Positions 1 through 5,325 of a DNA stretch of 8,648 nucleotides are shown piece by piece. The stretch is from an uncultured Clostridia bacterium. GTDB taxonomy: Bacteria; Bacillota; Clostridia; Oscillospirales; Acutalibacteraceae. A program made the position numbers and the translations under genes. Each line of letters starts with the position of its first letter. Position 1 is the stretch's first letter. The stretch spans positions 1 to 8,648 of the forward strand of contig CALBKQ010000102.1 in NCBI GenBank assembly GCA_937895645.1. The letters are read 5' to 3'. The notes under the pieces are model-generated. The model saw nothing but the letters and a program-made list of their open reading frames with translations, was not told where the DNA came from and did no database searches.

Positions 1-1
1 A

Positions 2-688
2 ATCCCTGTTTCTGAATCAAGTGCATCACCTGAACCTGTAACAACAGCTACTAAAGCTACAACAACAACGACTACTACCACAACTACAACAACTGCAACT
101 GTAACAACTACAGCGACAGATTCAACAAGCTCATCATCCGAAAACTCGACAACGGCATCAACTACAGCTTCATCTGCTGAAACAACCGTTGTAACAACTA
201 TCATTACTGAGCCTGTCGTTCCTGAACAGCCTGTTGAACCAAATTATGCTCCAACGCACTATATTTCCAGCAGTATAGGTGCAAATGCGCGTTTATCCGC
301 TGAAATATCAGATGAGAACCTTCTCTATGTTGTTAATACGGACACGCAAATTTATGTATCGCATTTCGAGGGCGAATTCGCTTACTGCCGCGTGAAAGGC
401 ACCGGTCAGTGGGTATATCTCCATAACACTACAATCAATAAATTGCCTCCCGACGGCGAATACACCTACGGCGCAAGGGTTACTCACTATGTAAGCTCTC
501 CTAAGGGTCTGAATCTGCGTTCAAAAGGTGACTACAGCGGTGAGGTGCTCTGTATCCTTGATACAAATCAGGAAATCTCCGTGTTGACTGCTCCGAATGA
601 ATTGGGATTTGTTCTCTGCGAATTTACATTCGGCGACGGCATTGTACATAACGGATATGTGCATATCGACCATATTACTGCGTATTGA
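2..688 (+). CDS. Exported SH3-domain protein with Thr-rich linker (5'-truncated)
   Basis: The frame is open from base 2 to the TGA ending at 688, so the gene starts upstream of the window and 228 residues are visible. Residues 1-75 are a low-complexity Thr/Ser/Ala linker with an unbroken run of 12 threonines (residues 20-31) encoded by mixed ACA/ACT/ACC/ACG codons. Two bacterial SH3-like segments follow, roughly residues 85-150 and 155-228. The second carries the SH3b-like motif GLNLRSKGDYSGEVL. Thr-rich linkers of this kind join modules in exported proteins of ruminococci and related Clostridia, and SH3b domains commonly bind peptidoglycan. The likely role is a surface or secreted wall-binding protein; any catalytic or anchoring domain would lie upstream of the window. 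The N-terminus and signal peptide cannot be seen, so the specific function is unknown. An internal ATG at 392 lies inside the first SH3-like segment and is not a start. Confidence 0.8.
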   Translation: MPVSESSASPEPVTTATKATTTTTTTTTTTTATVTTTATDSTSSSSENSTTASTTASSAETTVVTTIITEPVVPEQPVEPNYAPTHYISSSIGANARLSAEISDENLLYVVNTDTQIYVSHFEGEFAYCRVKGTGQWVYLHNTTINKLPPDGEYTYGARVTHYVSSPKGLNLRSKGDYSGEVLCILDTNQEISVLTAPNELGFVLCEFTFGDGIVHNGYVHIDHITAY

Positions 689-705
689 TATTGAATTCTG
701 ATGAA

Positions 706-756
706 GCGGAAGCTATATCTCGCCTGTCTGCACTCAGGAAGAGATACAGCCTCTGC
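706..756 (+). repeat. Long imperfect hairpin 3' of the SH3 gene
   Basis: The arms 706-726 and 735-756 pair over most of their length, giving about 17 Watson-Crick pairs, one G-U pair, two single mismatches and a small internal loop. The loop is 8 nt (727-734). The core arms are TATCTC/GAGATA and CCTG/CAGG. There is no U-run after it, so it is not a standard terminator. It may protect the mRNA 3' end or be a relic of a palindromic intergenic repeat. Confidence 0.55.
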
Positions 757-780
757 GATATACATTAATATATAGATAAC

Positions 781-818
781 AGCCTGTGAAGTTTATCTTT
801 GCAGGCTCTATTTGTTTG
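781..818 (+). terminator. Probable intrinsic terminator of the SH3 gene
   Basis: AGCCTGTGAAG (781-791) pairs with CTTTGCAGGCT (797-807) over 11 pairs including two G-U wobbles, with a TTTAT loop. A loosely U-rich tail (CTATTTGTTT) follows. It lies about 90 bases after the SH3 stop codon and well before the rplM promoter, which suits the end of the upstream transcript. The tail is weaker than in the other terminators here. Confidence 0.6.
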
Positions 819-985
819 CATTACTGCAAAATATTGTGCATATGCAATAGTTTATACGTGAAAATATTGTAAAATTTCGTCGCGTTATTTTGTGATTTGA
901 AAACGAGAATGAGAGAGAAAAGGAGAAAAAACGAGAGAATCAAAGAGAAAGTAGGGTATAGATTGAAAAAAATCAAAAAAAACCA
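819..985. other. Gene-free spacer with purine-rich strand and A-tracts
   Basis: No credible gene was found on either strand; the reverse-strand ORF here is low complexity and has no ribosome binding site. From about 899 to 982 the plus strand is almost entirely purine. It ends in two A-runs, 966-972 (7 A) and 975-982 (8 A), directly upstream of the rplM -35 box, which is where an UP element would sit. Small dyads lie just before it: TTTGCA/TGCAAA near 815-830 and ATTG/CAAT near 833-848. Confidence 0.5.
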
Positions 986-1014
986 TTGACTTTTATTGAT
1001 TCTTCGTGTATAAT
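986..1014 (+). promoter_or_regulatory. Sigma-A promoter of rplM-rpsI
   Basis: TTGACT (986-991), a 17-base spacer and a perfect TATAAT (1009-1014). The A-tracts immediately upstream resemble an UP element. Transcription should start near 1021, giving a leader of about 65 nt before rplM. Confidence 0.9.
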
Positions 1015-1027
1015 ATTTATTGTTGTC

Positions 1028-1056
1028 GCGGAAATGCGCTGATTTGCGCTTTCTGC
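1028..1056 (+). promoter_or_regulatory. rplM leader hairpin, candidate L13 autoregulatory element
   Basis: Arms 1028-1039 and 1046-1056 form an 11-bp stem (GCG, GAAA, one bulged T, GCGC pairing with GCGC, TTTC, TGC) around the loop TGATTT. It begins a few bases after the predicted transcript start and ends 17 bases before the AGGAGG of rplM. L13 leader RNAs that mediate feedback by L13 are a known family in low-GC Gram-positives. The position fits, but I could not compare it with the family consensus, so this assignment is an inference. Confidence 0.5.
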
Positions 1057-1085
1057 TGAAATCCAAAAATTCAGGAGGAAGAATT

Positions 1086-1511
1086 ATGACTACTATGGCA
1101 AAGCCTGCAGAAGTTAGCAGAACATGGTATATCCTTGATGCTGCTGGCCAGCCTCTTGGTAGAGTTGCTGCTAAGGCTGCTCATATTCTCAGAGGCAAGC
1201 ACAAGCCCACATACACACCTAACGTTGATTGCGGAGATCACGTTATCGTTATTAACTGCGATAAGGCTATTCTTACAGGAAGAAAGCTTGAGCAGAAGAA
1301 GTATTACTGGCACACAGGCTGGATTGGCGGTCTCAAGTCCATTTCTTACAAGGACATGATGGCTAATCAGGCTGACAGAGCTATGACAATCGCTGTAAAC
1401 GGTATGCTCCCCAACAACACACTCGGCAGAACTCAGATTAAGCGTCTGAAGGCTTACAAGGGTGCAGAGCATAAGCACGAGGCTCAGAAGCCCGTTGCTT
1501 ACACACTTTAA
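1086..1511 (+). CDS. rplM: 50S ribosomal protein L13
   Basis: The 141-residue product has the normal bacterial L13 length. It opens with a typical SRTWYILDAAGQPLGRVA segment (residues 11-28) and carries the family signature VNGMLPNNTLGR (104-115) followed by an Arg/Lys-rich rRNA-contact tail. L13 is an early assembly protein of the large subunit that binds 23S rRNA. The start at 1086 is set by AGGAGG at 1073-1078, 7 bases upstream; a longer in-frame reading from 1020 would begin inside the leader hairpin region and adds no L13 sequence. It is the first gene of an operon with rpsI, 13 bases apart. All 15 lysines use AAG and no proline uses CCA, in contrast to the chaperonin genes at the other end of the window. 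Confidence 0.98.
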   Translation: MTTMAKPAEVSRTWYILDAAGQPLGRVAAKAAHILRGKHKPTYTPNVDCGDHVIVINCDKAILTGRKLEQKKYYWHTGWIGGLKSISYKDMMANQADRAMTIAVNGMLPNNTLGRTQIKRLKAYKGAEHKHEAQKPVAYTL

Positions 1512-1524
1512 GGAGGTGCTTTAA

Positions 1525-1926
1525 ATGTACGAATCAAAGGTAAAATACTACTACGGAACTGGCAGAAGAAAGCACTCCGTTGCAAGAGTTAGAATCTACC
1601 CCGGTACTGGTAATGTTACAATCAACGGCAGAGGTATTGACGATTACTTCGGTCTTGAAACTCTCAAGCTTATCGTTCGTCAGCCTCTTGCTCTTACAGA
1701 GAGCGTTGAAAAGTACGATGTAGTTTGCCGTGTTTCCGGCGGTGGCGTTACAGGTCAGGCTGGTGCAATCCGTCACGGTATTGCAAGAGCTCTTCTTCAG
1801 TCTGAAGATGATGTTCGTCCCGTTCTTAAGAAAGCCGGTCTTCTTACTCGTGACCCCAGAATGAAAGAGAGAAAGAAATACGGTCTCAAAGGCGCTCGTC
1901 GTGCACCTCAGTTCTCAAAGAGATAA
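1525..1926 (+). CDS. rpsI: 30S ribosomal protein S9
   Basis: The 133-residue product is a full-length S9. The S9 signature GGGVTGQAGAIRHGIARAL is at residues 72-90. The basic C-terminal tail ends in RRAPQFSKR; in S9 this conserved SKR end reaches the decoding centre and contacts P-site tRNA. The ribosome binding site AAGGAGGT (1510-1517) overlaps the rplM stop and sits 7 bases before the ATG, so the two genes are co-transcribed and probably translationally linked. The last 18 bases of the gene, encoding QFSKR and the stop, are repeated twice downstream (from 2104 and 2299) as part of a 195-bp tandem unit. The functional gene itself is intact. Confidence 0.98.
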   Translation: MYESKVKYYYGTGRRKHSVARVRIYPGTGNVTINGRGIDDYFGLETLKLIVRQPLALTESVEKYDVVCRVSGGGVTGQAGAIRHGIARALLQSEDDVRPVLKKAGLLTRDPRMKERKKYGLKGARRAPQFSKR

Positions 1927-2103
1927 AAGACAATATTTGTATTTTTCAGCACTCATCGTTTTCGATGGGTGTTGTTTTTTGTTTAGATTTTGTATTTTAT
2001 TTAGAATTGTCTTTCATCCCTTTTCGGCCTTCGGGCACCTCGGCATAGCACTCGGTGCTCTTCGCTAAAAACGATTCACCGAATCGTTTTCTTAACGCTT
2101 AGA
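1909..2103 (+). repeat. 195-bp tandem unit, copy 1 (includes rpsI 3' end)
   Basis: The unit contains the last 18 bases of rpsI, a terminator, an AT-rich stretch and a block of three short hairpins closed by an inverted repeat. The next 195 bases (2104-2298) appear identical by eye. Because the unit starts inside rpsI, the native gene end is the probable source of the repeated tails. Confidence 0.92.
1947..1980 (+). terminator. Intrinsic terminator of rplM-rpsI (copy 1)
   Basis: CAGCACTCATCG (1947-1958), TTTT loop and CGATGGGTGTTG (1963-1974) form a 12-bp stem with two G-U pairs, followed by six T. It lies 20 bases after the rpsI stop. Confidence 0.92.
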
Positions 2104-2110
2104 CAGTTCT
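2003..2110 (+). repeat. 108-base element with terminal inverted repeats and internal hairpins (copy 1)
   Basis: AGAATTGTCT (2003-2012) pairs fully with AGACAGTTCT (2101-2110), allowing one G-U. Inside are GCC-TTCG-GGC (2027-2036), AGCAC-TCG-GTGCT (2047-2059) and a perfect AAAACGATTC-ACC-GAATCGTTTT hairpin (2068-2090). An alternative 7-bp pairing of 2033-2039 with 2054-2060 competes with the first two. As RNA this could fold into a multibranch structure. The right arm overlaps the repeated rpsI tail. A second copy lies at 2198-2305. No coding potential was seen; the function is unknown. Confidence 0.55.
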
Positions 2111-2298
2111 CAAAGAGATAAAAGACAATATTTGTATTTTTCAGCACTCATCGTTTTCGATGGGTGTTGTTTTTTGTTTAGATTTTGTATTTTATTTAGA
2201 ATTGTCTTTCATCCCTTTTCGGCCTTCGGGCACCTCGGCATAGCACTCGGTGCTCTTCGCTAAAAACGATTCACCGAATCGTTTTCTTAACGCTTAGA
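2104..2298 (+). repeat. 195-bp tandem unit, copy 2
   Basis: Appears identical to 1909-2103 by direct comparison. It carries an 18-base rpsI 3' tail without the rest of the gene, a second copy of the terminator and a second copy of the hairpin block. Perfect identity in non-coding DNA implies a recent duplication or an assembly artefact. Confidence 0.92.
2142..2175 (+). terminator. Intrinsic terminator, copy 2
   Basis: Exact copy of the rpsI terminator displaced by 195 bases: 12-bp stem, TTTT loop and a T-run. Confidence 0.85.
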
Positions 2299-2370
2299 CA
2301 GTTCTCAAAGAGATAAAAGACAATATTTGTATTTTCAACACTCATCGTTTTCAATGGGTGTTGTTTTTTT
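2299..2370 (+). repeat. Partial, diverged third copy of the tandem unit
   Basis: The first 37 bases (2299-2335: rpsI tail plus following AT-rich DNA) match copies 1 and 2 exactly. The terminator part then differs by one lost T and two G-to-A changes, and similarity ends after the T-run near 2370. The hairpin block is absent. This looks like the original downstream junction of the array or an att-like end. Confidence 0.85.
2336..2370 (+). terminator. Intrinsic terminator, diverged copy 3
   Basis: CAACACTCAT (2336-2345) pairs with ATGGGTGTTG (2354-2363), followed by seven T. One G-to-A change relative to copies 1 and 2 keeps pairing (G-U becomes A-U); the other breaks the loop-proximal pair. 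It is still a good terminator and insulates azlCD from rpsI. Confidence 0.85.
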
Positions 2371-2389
2371 CATTTTTTAAGTTTATATA
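2361..2389 (+). promoter_or_regulatory. Possible promoter of azlCD
   Basis: TTGTTT (2361-2366), a 17-base spacer and TATATA (2384-2389). The -35 box overlaps the terminator arm and T-run. Three upstream terminators mean azlCD needs its own promoter, and this is the best-spaced candidate, but it is far from consensus in AT-rich DNA. Confidence 0.35.
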
Positions 2390-2423
2390 TTGAATTTACT
2401 AAACTAAAGTAGTACAATCACTT

Positions 2424-3164
2424 ATGGTGATAACATTGGAAAAGCAAAATACATATAAAGCCGCCTTCAAAGCAGCATTTCCACATACCATACCCGTAAT
2501 GACAGGCTATCTTTTTATAGGTATAGCCTTTGGTGTTATGTTTGCTGATAAAGGTTACAATTTTCTTTGGGCAGGTCTTATGAGTTTGCTTGTGTATGCA
2601 GGGTCAGGGCAATATCTTGCAGTAAACTTCTTTGACCCTTCGGTAAGTCTTTTACAAGTTGTGTTTTTAACATTTATGGTTAATGTGCGCCATATTTTCT
2701 ATGGACTCTCATTACTTGATAAATTCAAGGTATCAGGCAAGAAAAAGCCTTATATGATATTCTCATTGACAGATGAAACTTATTCGTTATACTTTCTTAC
2801 AAAAACACCACCTGGTGTTGATGAAGGTAAGTTTCTGTTTGCTCTCTCTATTCTTGACCAATCCTATTGGATTTTCGGCTCAATGATTGGCGGACTTGCA
2901 GGAACACTTATTCCATTTGACTCAACCGGCATTGATTTTGCTATGACAGCTTTGTTTATAGTAATTTTTGTTGAACAGTGGCTAGAGAAGAAAAATCGTT
3001 TTCCTGCAATCGTGGGTGTAGTAGCAAGTGTAATAAGTCTTATGATTTTTGGTAAGGATAGTTTCATTTTACCATCAATGATTATAATTATGATTGTTCT
3101 TCTTTCAAACCACAGAGTTGAGGAGAAAAAGAATAAAATAGGGGAGGCAGAAAACAATGAATAA
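2424..3164 (+). CDS. azlC: AzlC family branched-chain amino acid exporter, large subunit
   Basis: The 246-residue membrane protein is of usual AzlC length. Recognisable family segments are an N-terminal AFPHTIPVMTGYLFIGIAFG (residues 18-37), YAGSGQ (58-63), NVRHIFYGLSL (87-97), LTDET (115-119) and several hydrophobic helices up to about residue 227, followed by a charged cytoplasmic tail. With the small partner AzlD it forms an exporter of branched-chain amino acids or their analogues; the exact substrate cannot be read from sequence. The ATG at 2424 has no convincing Shine-Dalgarno sequence. A TTG at 2436 preceded by GGTGAT is an alternative start that would drop four residues. The gene overlaps azlD by 8 bases and is preceded by three terminators. 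Confidence 0.9.
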   Translation: MVITLEKQNTYKAAFKAAFPHTIPVMTGYLFIGIAFGVMFADKGYNFLWAGLMSLLVYAGSGQYLAVNFFDPSVSLLQVVFLTFMVNVRHIFYGLSLLDKFKVSGKKKPYMIFSLTDETYSLYFLTKTPPGVDEGKFLFALSILDQSYWIFGSMIGGLAGTLIPFDSTGIDFAMTALFIVIFVEQWLEKKNRFPAIVGVVASVISLMIFGKDSFILPSMIIIMIVLLSNHRVEEKKNKIGEAENNE

Positions 3165-3501
3165 TCTTCCCGTAAGTTTTTGGCGCTCTCTTATTATAAT
3201 AGTATTAGTAGCACTCACAACGCTGGCTACCCGTGCAATACCGTTTATAATGTTTCCTGAGGGTAAGAAAATCCCCAAAGCAGTTGAATATTTAGGCAAG
3301 GTGTTACCACCGGCGGTAATAGGTATGCTTGTTGTATATTGTTTTAAGTCTGTAAATGTGCTTTCGTCACCATTCGGGCTCCCTGAATTGATTGCAGGAC
3401 TTACAGTAGTTGTATTGCACATCTGGAAACGCAATAATCTTTTAAGTATTGGTGTAGGCACCGTTCTTTATATGGTGTTAGTACAAACTGTTTTCTCATA
3501 A
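3157..3501 (+). CDS. azlD: AzlD family branched-chain amino acid exporter, small subunit
   Basis: The 114-residue protein has four predicted hydrophobic segments, matching the small AzlD subunit. The pattern TRAIPFIMFP (residues 25-34) followed by LGKVLPPAVIGMLVVY is typical of AzlD. It is the partner of AzlC in the inner-membrane exporter. GGGGAGG (3141-3147) lies 9 bases before the ATG, inside the azlC coding region, and the start overlaps the azlC stop by 8 bases, so translation is probably coupled. A strong terminator follows 13 bases after the stop. Confidence 0.9.
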   Translation: MNNLPVSFWRSLIIIVLVALTTLATRAIPFIMFPEGKKIPKAVEYLGKVLPPAVIGMLVVYCFKSVNVLSSPFGLPELIAGLTVVVLHIWKRNNLLSIGVGTVLYMVLVQTVFS

Positions 3502-3514
3502 TTAAATAAAAGCA

Positions 3515-3542
3515 AAAAGACGAGGATTTTTCCTCGTCTTTT
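3515..3542 (+). terminator. Strong intrinsic terminator after azlD
   Basis: AAAAGACGAGGA (3515-3526) and TCCTCGTCTTTT (3531-3542) form a perfect 12-bp stem around a TTTT loop. The A-rich 5' side means it could also terminate leftward transcription. It closes the azlCD unit. Confidence 0.93.
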
Positions 3543-3817
3543 ATATTATATATAATAGTATACAAACAACAGGAATATTTTCCAAAAAATATACATAAAA
3601 TATGGACAAACAATCAACAAATAAATAACAAAAAGGGGTTGATTTTGTAACCGTTTTGTAATAATTTAATGATTTTTTAATAATCTTACAAAAAATTAAA
3701 AGCAAAAACCCGTAAAAACCACAATATATTGTTGTTTTAAGGGGGTTAACTGCGGATTAAGTCAAAAATTGACTTTGCTTTTTGTGAAATATATACAAAA
3801 AACATTTTCAAAAAAAT
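3543..3817. other. AT-rich intergenic regulatory region
   Basis: This stretch, together with the leader up to 3972, holds no convincing gene on either strand. It contains dyads that look regulatory: TTTTGTAA at 3643-3650 and 3654-3661 (11-base period) with the inverted TTACAAAA at 3686-3693; an imperfect 41-base dyad (3707-3747) centred on the perfect palindrome ACAATATATTGT (3721-3732); and AAGTCAA-AAA-TTGACTT at 3759-3775. All lie upstream of the promoter of the 3D-domain gene. Confidence 0.6.
3646..3662 (+). promoter_or_regulatory. WalR (YycF)-type binding site
   Basis: TGTAAC-CGTTT-TGTAAT matches the WalR consensus TGTWAH-N5-TGTWAH at every fixed position. WalR is the essential response regulator of wall metabolism in Firmicutes, and 3D-domain autolysins such as B. 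subtilis YocH are known targets. The downstream gene encodes a 3D-domain protein, which supports the call. The site lies about 155 bases upstream of the -35 box, further than in typical WalR-activated promoters. Confidence 0.55.
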
Positions 3818-3846
3818 TTGACTTTTTCTTGACGGTTGAATATAAT
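3818..3846 (+). promoter_or_regulatory. Sigma-A promoter of the 3D-domain gene
   Basis: TTGACT (3818-3823), a 17-base spacer and TATAAT (3841-3846), identical in its hexamers to the rplM promoter. The start should fall near 3853, leaving a leader of about 120 nt. Confidence 0.88.
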
Positions 3847-3924
3847 GTGCAAGGTCACAAAGCGAGAATAACGGTTGTGCGTTAAGTGAGTCTTAAATAT
3901 GCCTTTCAAGGTTATATTGGGGCG

Positions 3925-3948
3925 AACACTTTGTAAATTGCAAAGGTT
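3925..3948 (+). other. Leader hairpin upstream of the 3D-domain gene
   Basis: AAC (3925-3927), a bulged A and CTTTG (3929-3933) pair with CAAAG (3941-3945) and GTT (3946-3948) around a 7-nt loop. It lies 14 bases before the Shine-Dalgarno sequence. I do not recognise the roughly 120-nt leader as a known riboswitch. Confidence 0.4.
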
Positions 3949-3972
3949 GACACAGCTTATTAAAGGAGCAGA

Positions 3973-5235
3973 ATGATGATAAACAAAATAAAAGGGTATG
4001 CAAAAGCATCTCGCCGCAATATTATGCGCGTAATGGCACTTATTTTAGCATTTGCTGTTCTTTGTGCCGGAACTGCTTTTGCTGCCACAAGTGAGACTTA
4101 TATAGTTGATGTCTATGAAGGCTCACAGGTAACACGAGTAGAAACTTCTTCAGAAGATGCATATTCAGTAGTTGCCGAAGCTGATATAAACCTCAGTGAA
4201 AACGATAAGCTTATCCTTAAAGATTTCACAGTGGGTGAAGACAGCAGAATTATTGTATGTCGTGCAAGTAATGTTAAATTCGTTAATGCAGACGGTACAG
4301 TAGAAAACATCGTATTCGCAGGAACAGTAGCAGAACTTATTGAACAACAGGGCATAGTCCTTTCTGACAAACTCGTTTCAAGTGTCAATGTGAAAGCTGT
4401 TGTGACAAACGATTTAGAGGTTAAAATCCTTAATTCTTATGACCTTACAATTAACGTTGACAATGAAAAGAAGTTTGTAAAATCTACTGCAAAAACAGTA
4501 GGTGAAGTACTCGCAGAACAGGGTATTGTACTTGACTCTGATGATGAAGTTGTGCCATCAGCTGAAACTGCACTTTCTAACGAAATGGTTATTGATGTTC
4601 TTCGTGTTGAATATGTAACACGTGAGGCAGAAGAAACTATTGAGTTTACATCAAAAACAAAATATTCTTCAGCTATGCTTAAAGGTACTAAAAAAGTAAC
4701 ACAAGAAGGTGTTAACGGTACTAAAACAGTTGTTTATAAAGATAAAGTTGTAAATGGTGTAGTTGAATCAACATCTGTTGAAAGTGAAACTGTAACAAAG
4801 AAACCTGTTACAAAAATTACAACAGTGGGAACGCTCACAAAATCTTCAGGTCTTGGCAATTCAAAGATTGAAAAGAATGGTAAGCCTATTTCAGAACTTG
4901 TAATGCCATCAAAATACACAATCGGCAAAAACAATGTTCCTACAAGTTATAAATATAAGATTACAGGTCGTGCAGCAGCATATTGTCAGCCAGGTGGAAA
5001 AACTGCAACAGGTAAACCTGTTATGCCAGGTCGTGTAGCGGTTAATCCAAAACAGATTCCTTATGGTACTGAAATGTGGATTGTTTCAAATGACGGTATC
5101 GTTTACGGTTATGCAGTTGCTGAAGACACAGGCGGATTTGCAAAGAAAGGTTACTACACAGTTGACCTTTATATGAACAGTAACAAACAGTGTCGTCAAT
5201 GGGGCGATAGAGGCGTTACAATCTATGTTCTCTAA
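3973..5235 (+). CDS. Secreted DUF348-G5-3D cell-wall protein (YabE-like)
   Basis: The 420-residue exported protein has a basic N-terminus (residues 1-19), a hydrophobic segment (20-36) and a signal peptidase site AFA/A after residue 37. Three DUF348-like beta modules follow (about 41-90, 92-147, 149-210; the last two share the pattern T-V-x-E-x-[IL]-x-[EQ]-Q-G-I-V-L), then a G5 domain (about 211-287), a linker and a C-terminal 3D domain (328-420). The three aspartates that name the domain are D385 (EDTGG), D398 (VDLYM) and D412 (WGDRG). This order matches B. subtilis YabE and resembles resuscitation-promoting-factor-like wall enzymes; 3D domains are double-psi barrels related to lytic transglycosylases. 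The likely role is peptidoglycan remodelling. AAAGGAG (3962-3968) serves two adjacent ATGs; the second, at 3976, has the better spacing (7 versus 4 bases). It is transcribed alone, from its own promoter to its own terminator. Confidence 0.9.
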   Translation: MMINKIKGYAKASRRNIMRVMALILAFAVLCAGTAFAATSETYIVDVYEGSQVTRVETSSEDAYSVVAEADINLSENDKLILKDFTVGEDSRIIVCRASNVKFVNADGTVENIVFAGTVAELIEQQGIVLSDKLVSSVNVKAVVTNDLEVKILNSYDLTINVDNEKKFVKSTAKTVGEVLAEQGIVLDSDDEVVPSAETALSNEMVIDVLRVEYVTREAEETIEFTSKTKYSSAMLKGTKKVTQEGVNGTKTVVYKDKVVNGVVESTSVESETVTKKPVTKITTVGTLTKSSGLGNSKIEKNGKPISELVMPSKYTIGKNNVPTSYKYKITGRAAAYCQPGGKTATGKPVMPGRVAVNPKQIPYGTEMWIVSNDGIVYGYAVAEDTGGFAKKGYYTVDLYMNSNKQCRQWGDRGVTIYVL

Positions 5236-5246
5236 TTAAAATAATT

Positions 5247-5279
5247 AAAGGAAAGAGTGTTATGCTCTTTCCTTTTTTT
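5247..5279 (+). terminator. Intrinsic terminator after the 3D-domain gene
   Basis: AAAGGAAAGAG (5247-5257) pairs perfectly with CTCTTTCCTTT (5265-5275), giving 11 bp around the loop TGTTATG, with a T-run to 5279. It starts 12 bases after the stop codon. Confidence 0.92.
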
Positions 5280-5325
5280 ATTTTCTGTGTTATCATTATT
5301 ACATATTATTTGTGGAGTGGATTTA

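Noticed and set aside
821..1066. Reverse-strand 81-residue ORF
   Set aside because: It is low-complexity translation of the purine-rich tract and crosses the rplM promoter, with no ribosome binding site.
1020..1085. Upstream in-frame extension of rplM
   Set aside because: It begins within the predicted transcript start and hairpin, has no ribosome binding site and adds 22 residues unlike L13. AGGAGG fixes the start at 1086.
1071..1478. Long reverse-strand ORF opposite rplM
   Set aside because: It is a codon-bias shadow of rplM. The forward protein is unmistakably L13.
1909..2335. CRISPR-like or protein-repeat array
   Set aside because: The period is 195 bp with no short repeat-spacer alternation, and each copy begins with a stop-containing rpsI tail, so neither CRISPR nor a coding repeat fits.
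3543..3810. Replication origin
   Set aside because: The AT-rich DNA and 11-base TTTTGTAA repeats recall iterons, but I see no consensus DnaA boxes and no dnaA, dnaN or rep gene nearby. The WalR reading explains the repeats better.
3853..3972. Riboswitch (for example c-di-AMP) in the leader of the 3D-domain gene
   Set aside because: Wall-hydrolase genes can carry c-di-AMP riboswitches, but I could not find the expected conserved core; only one modest hairpin is visible.
5257..5325. Hydrophobic N-terminal extension of nnr starting at GTG 5257
   Set aside because: The GTG lies in the terminator of the preceding gene and the hydrophobic stretch comes from T-rich DNA. The conserved enzyme start and GGAG point to 5326.
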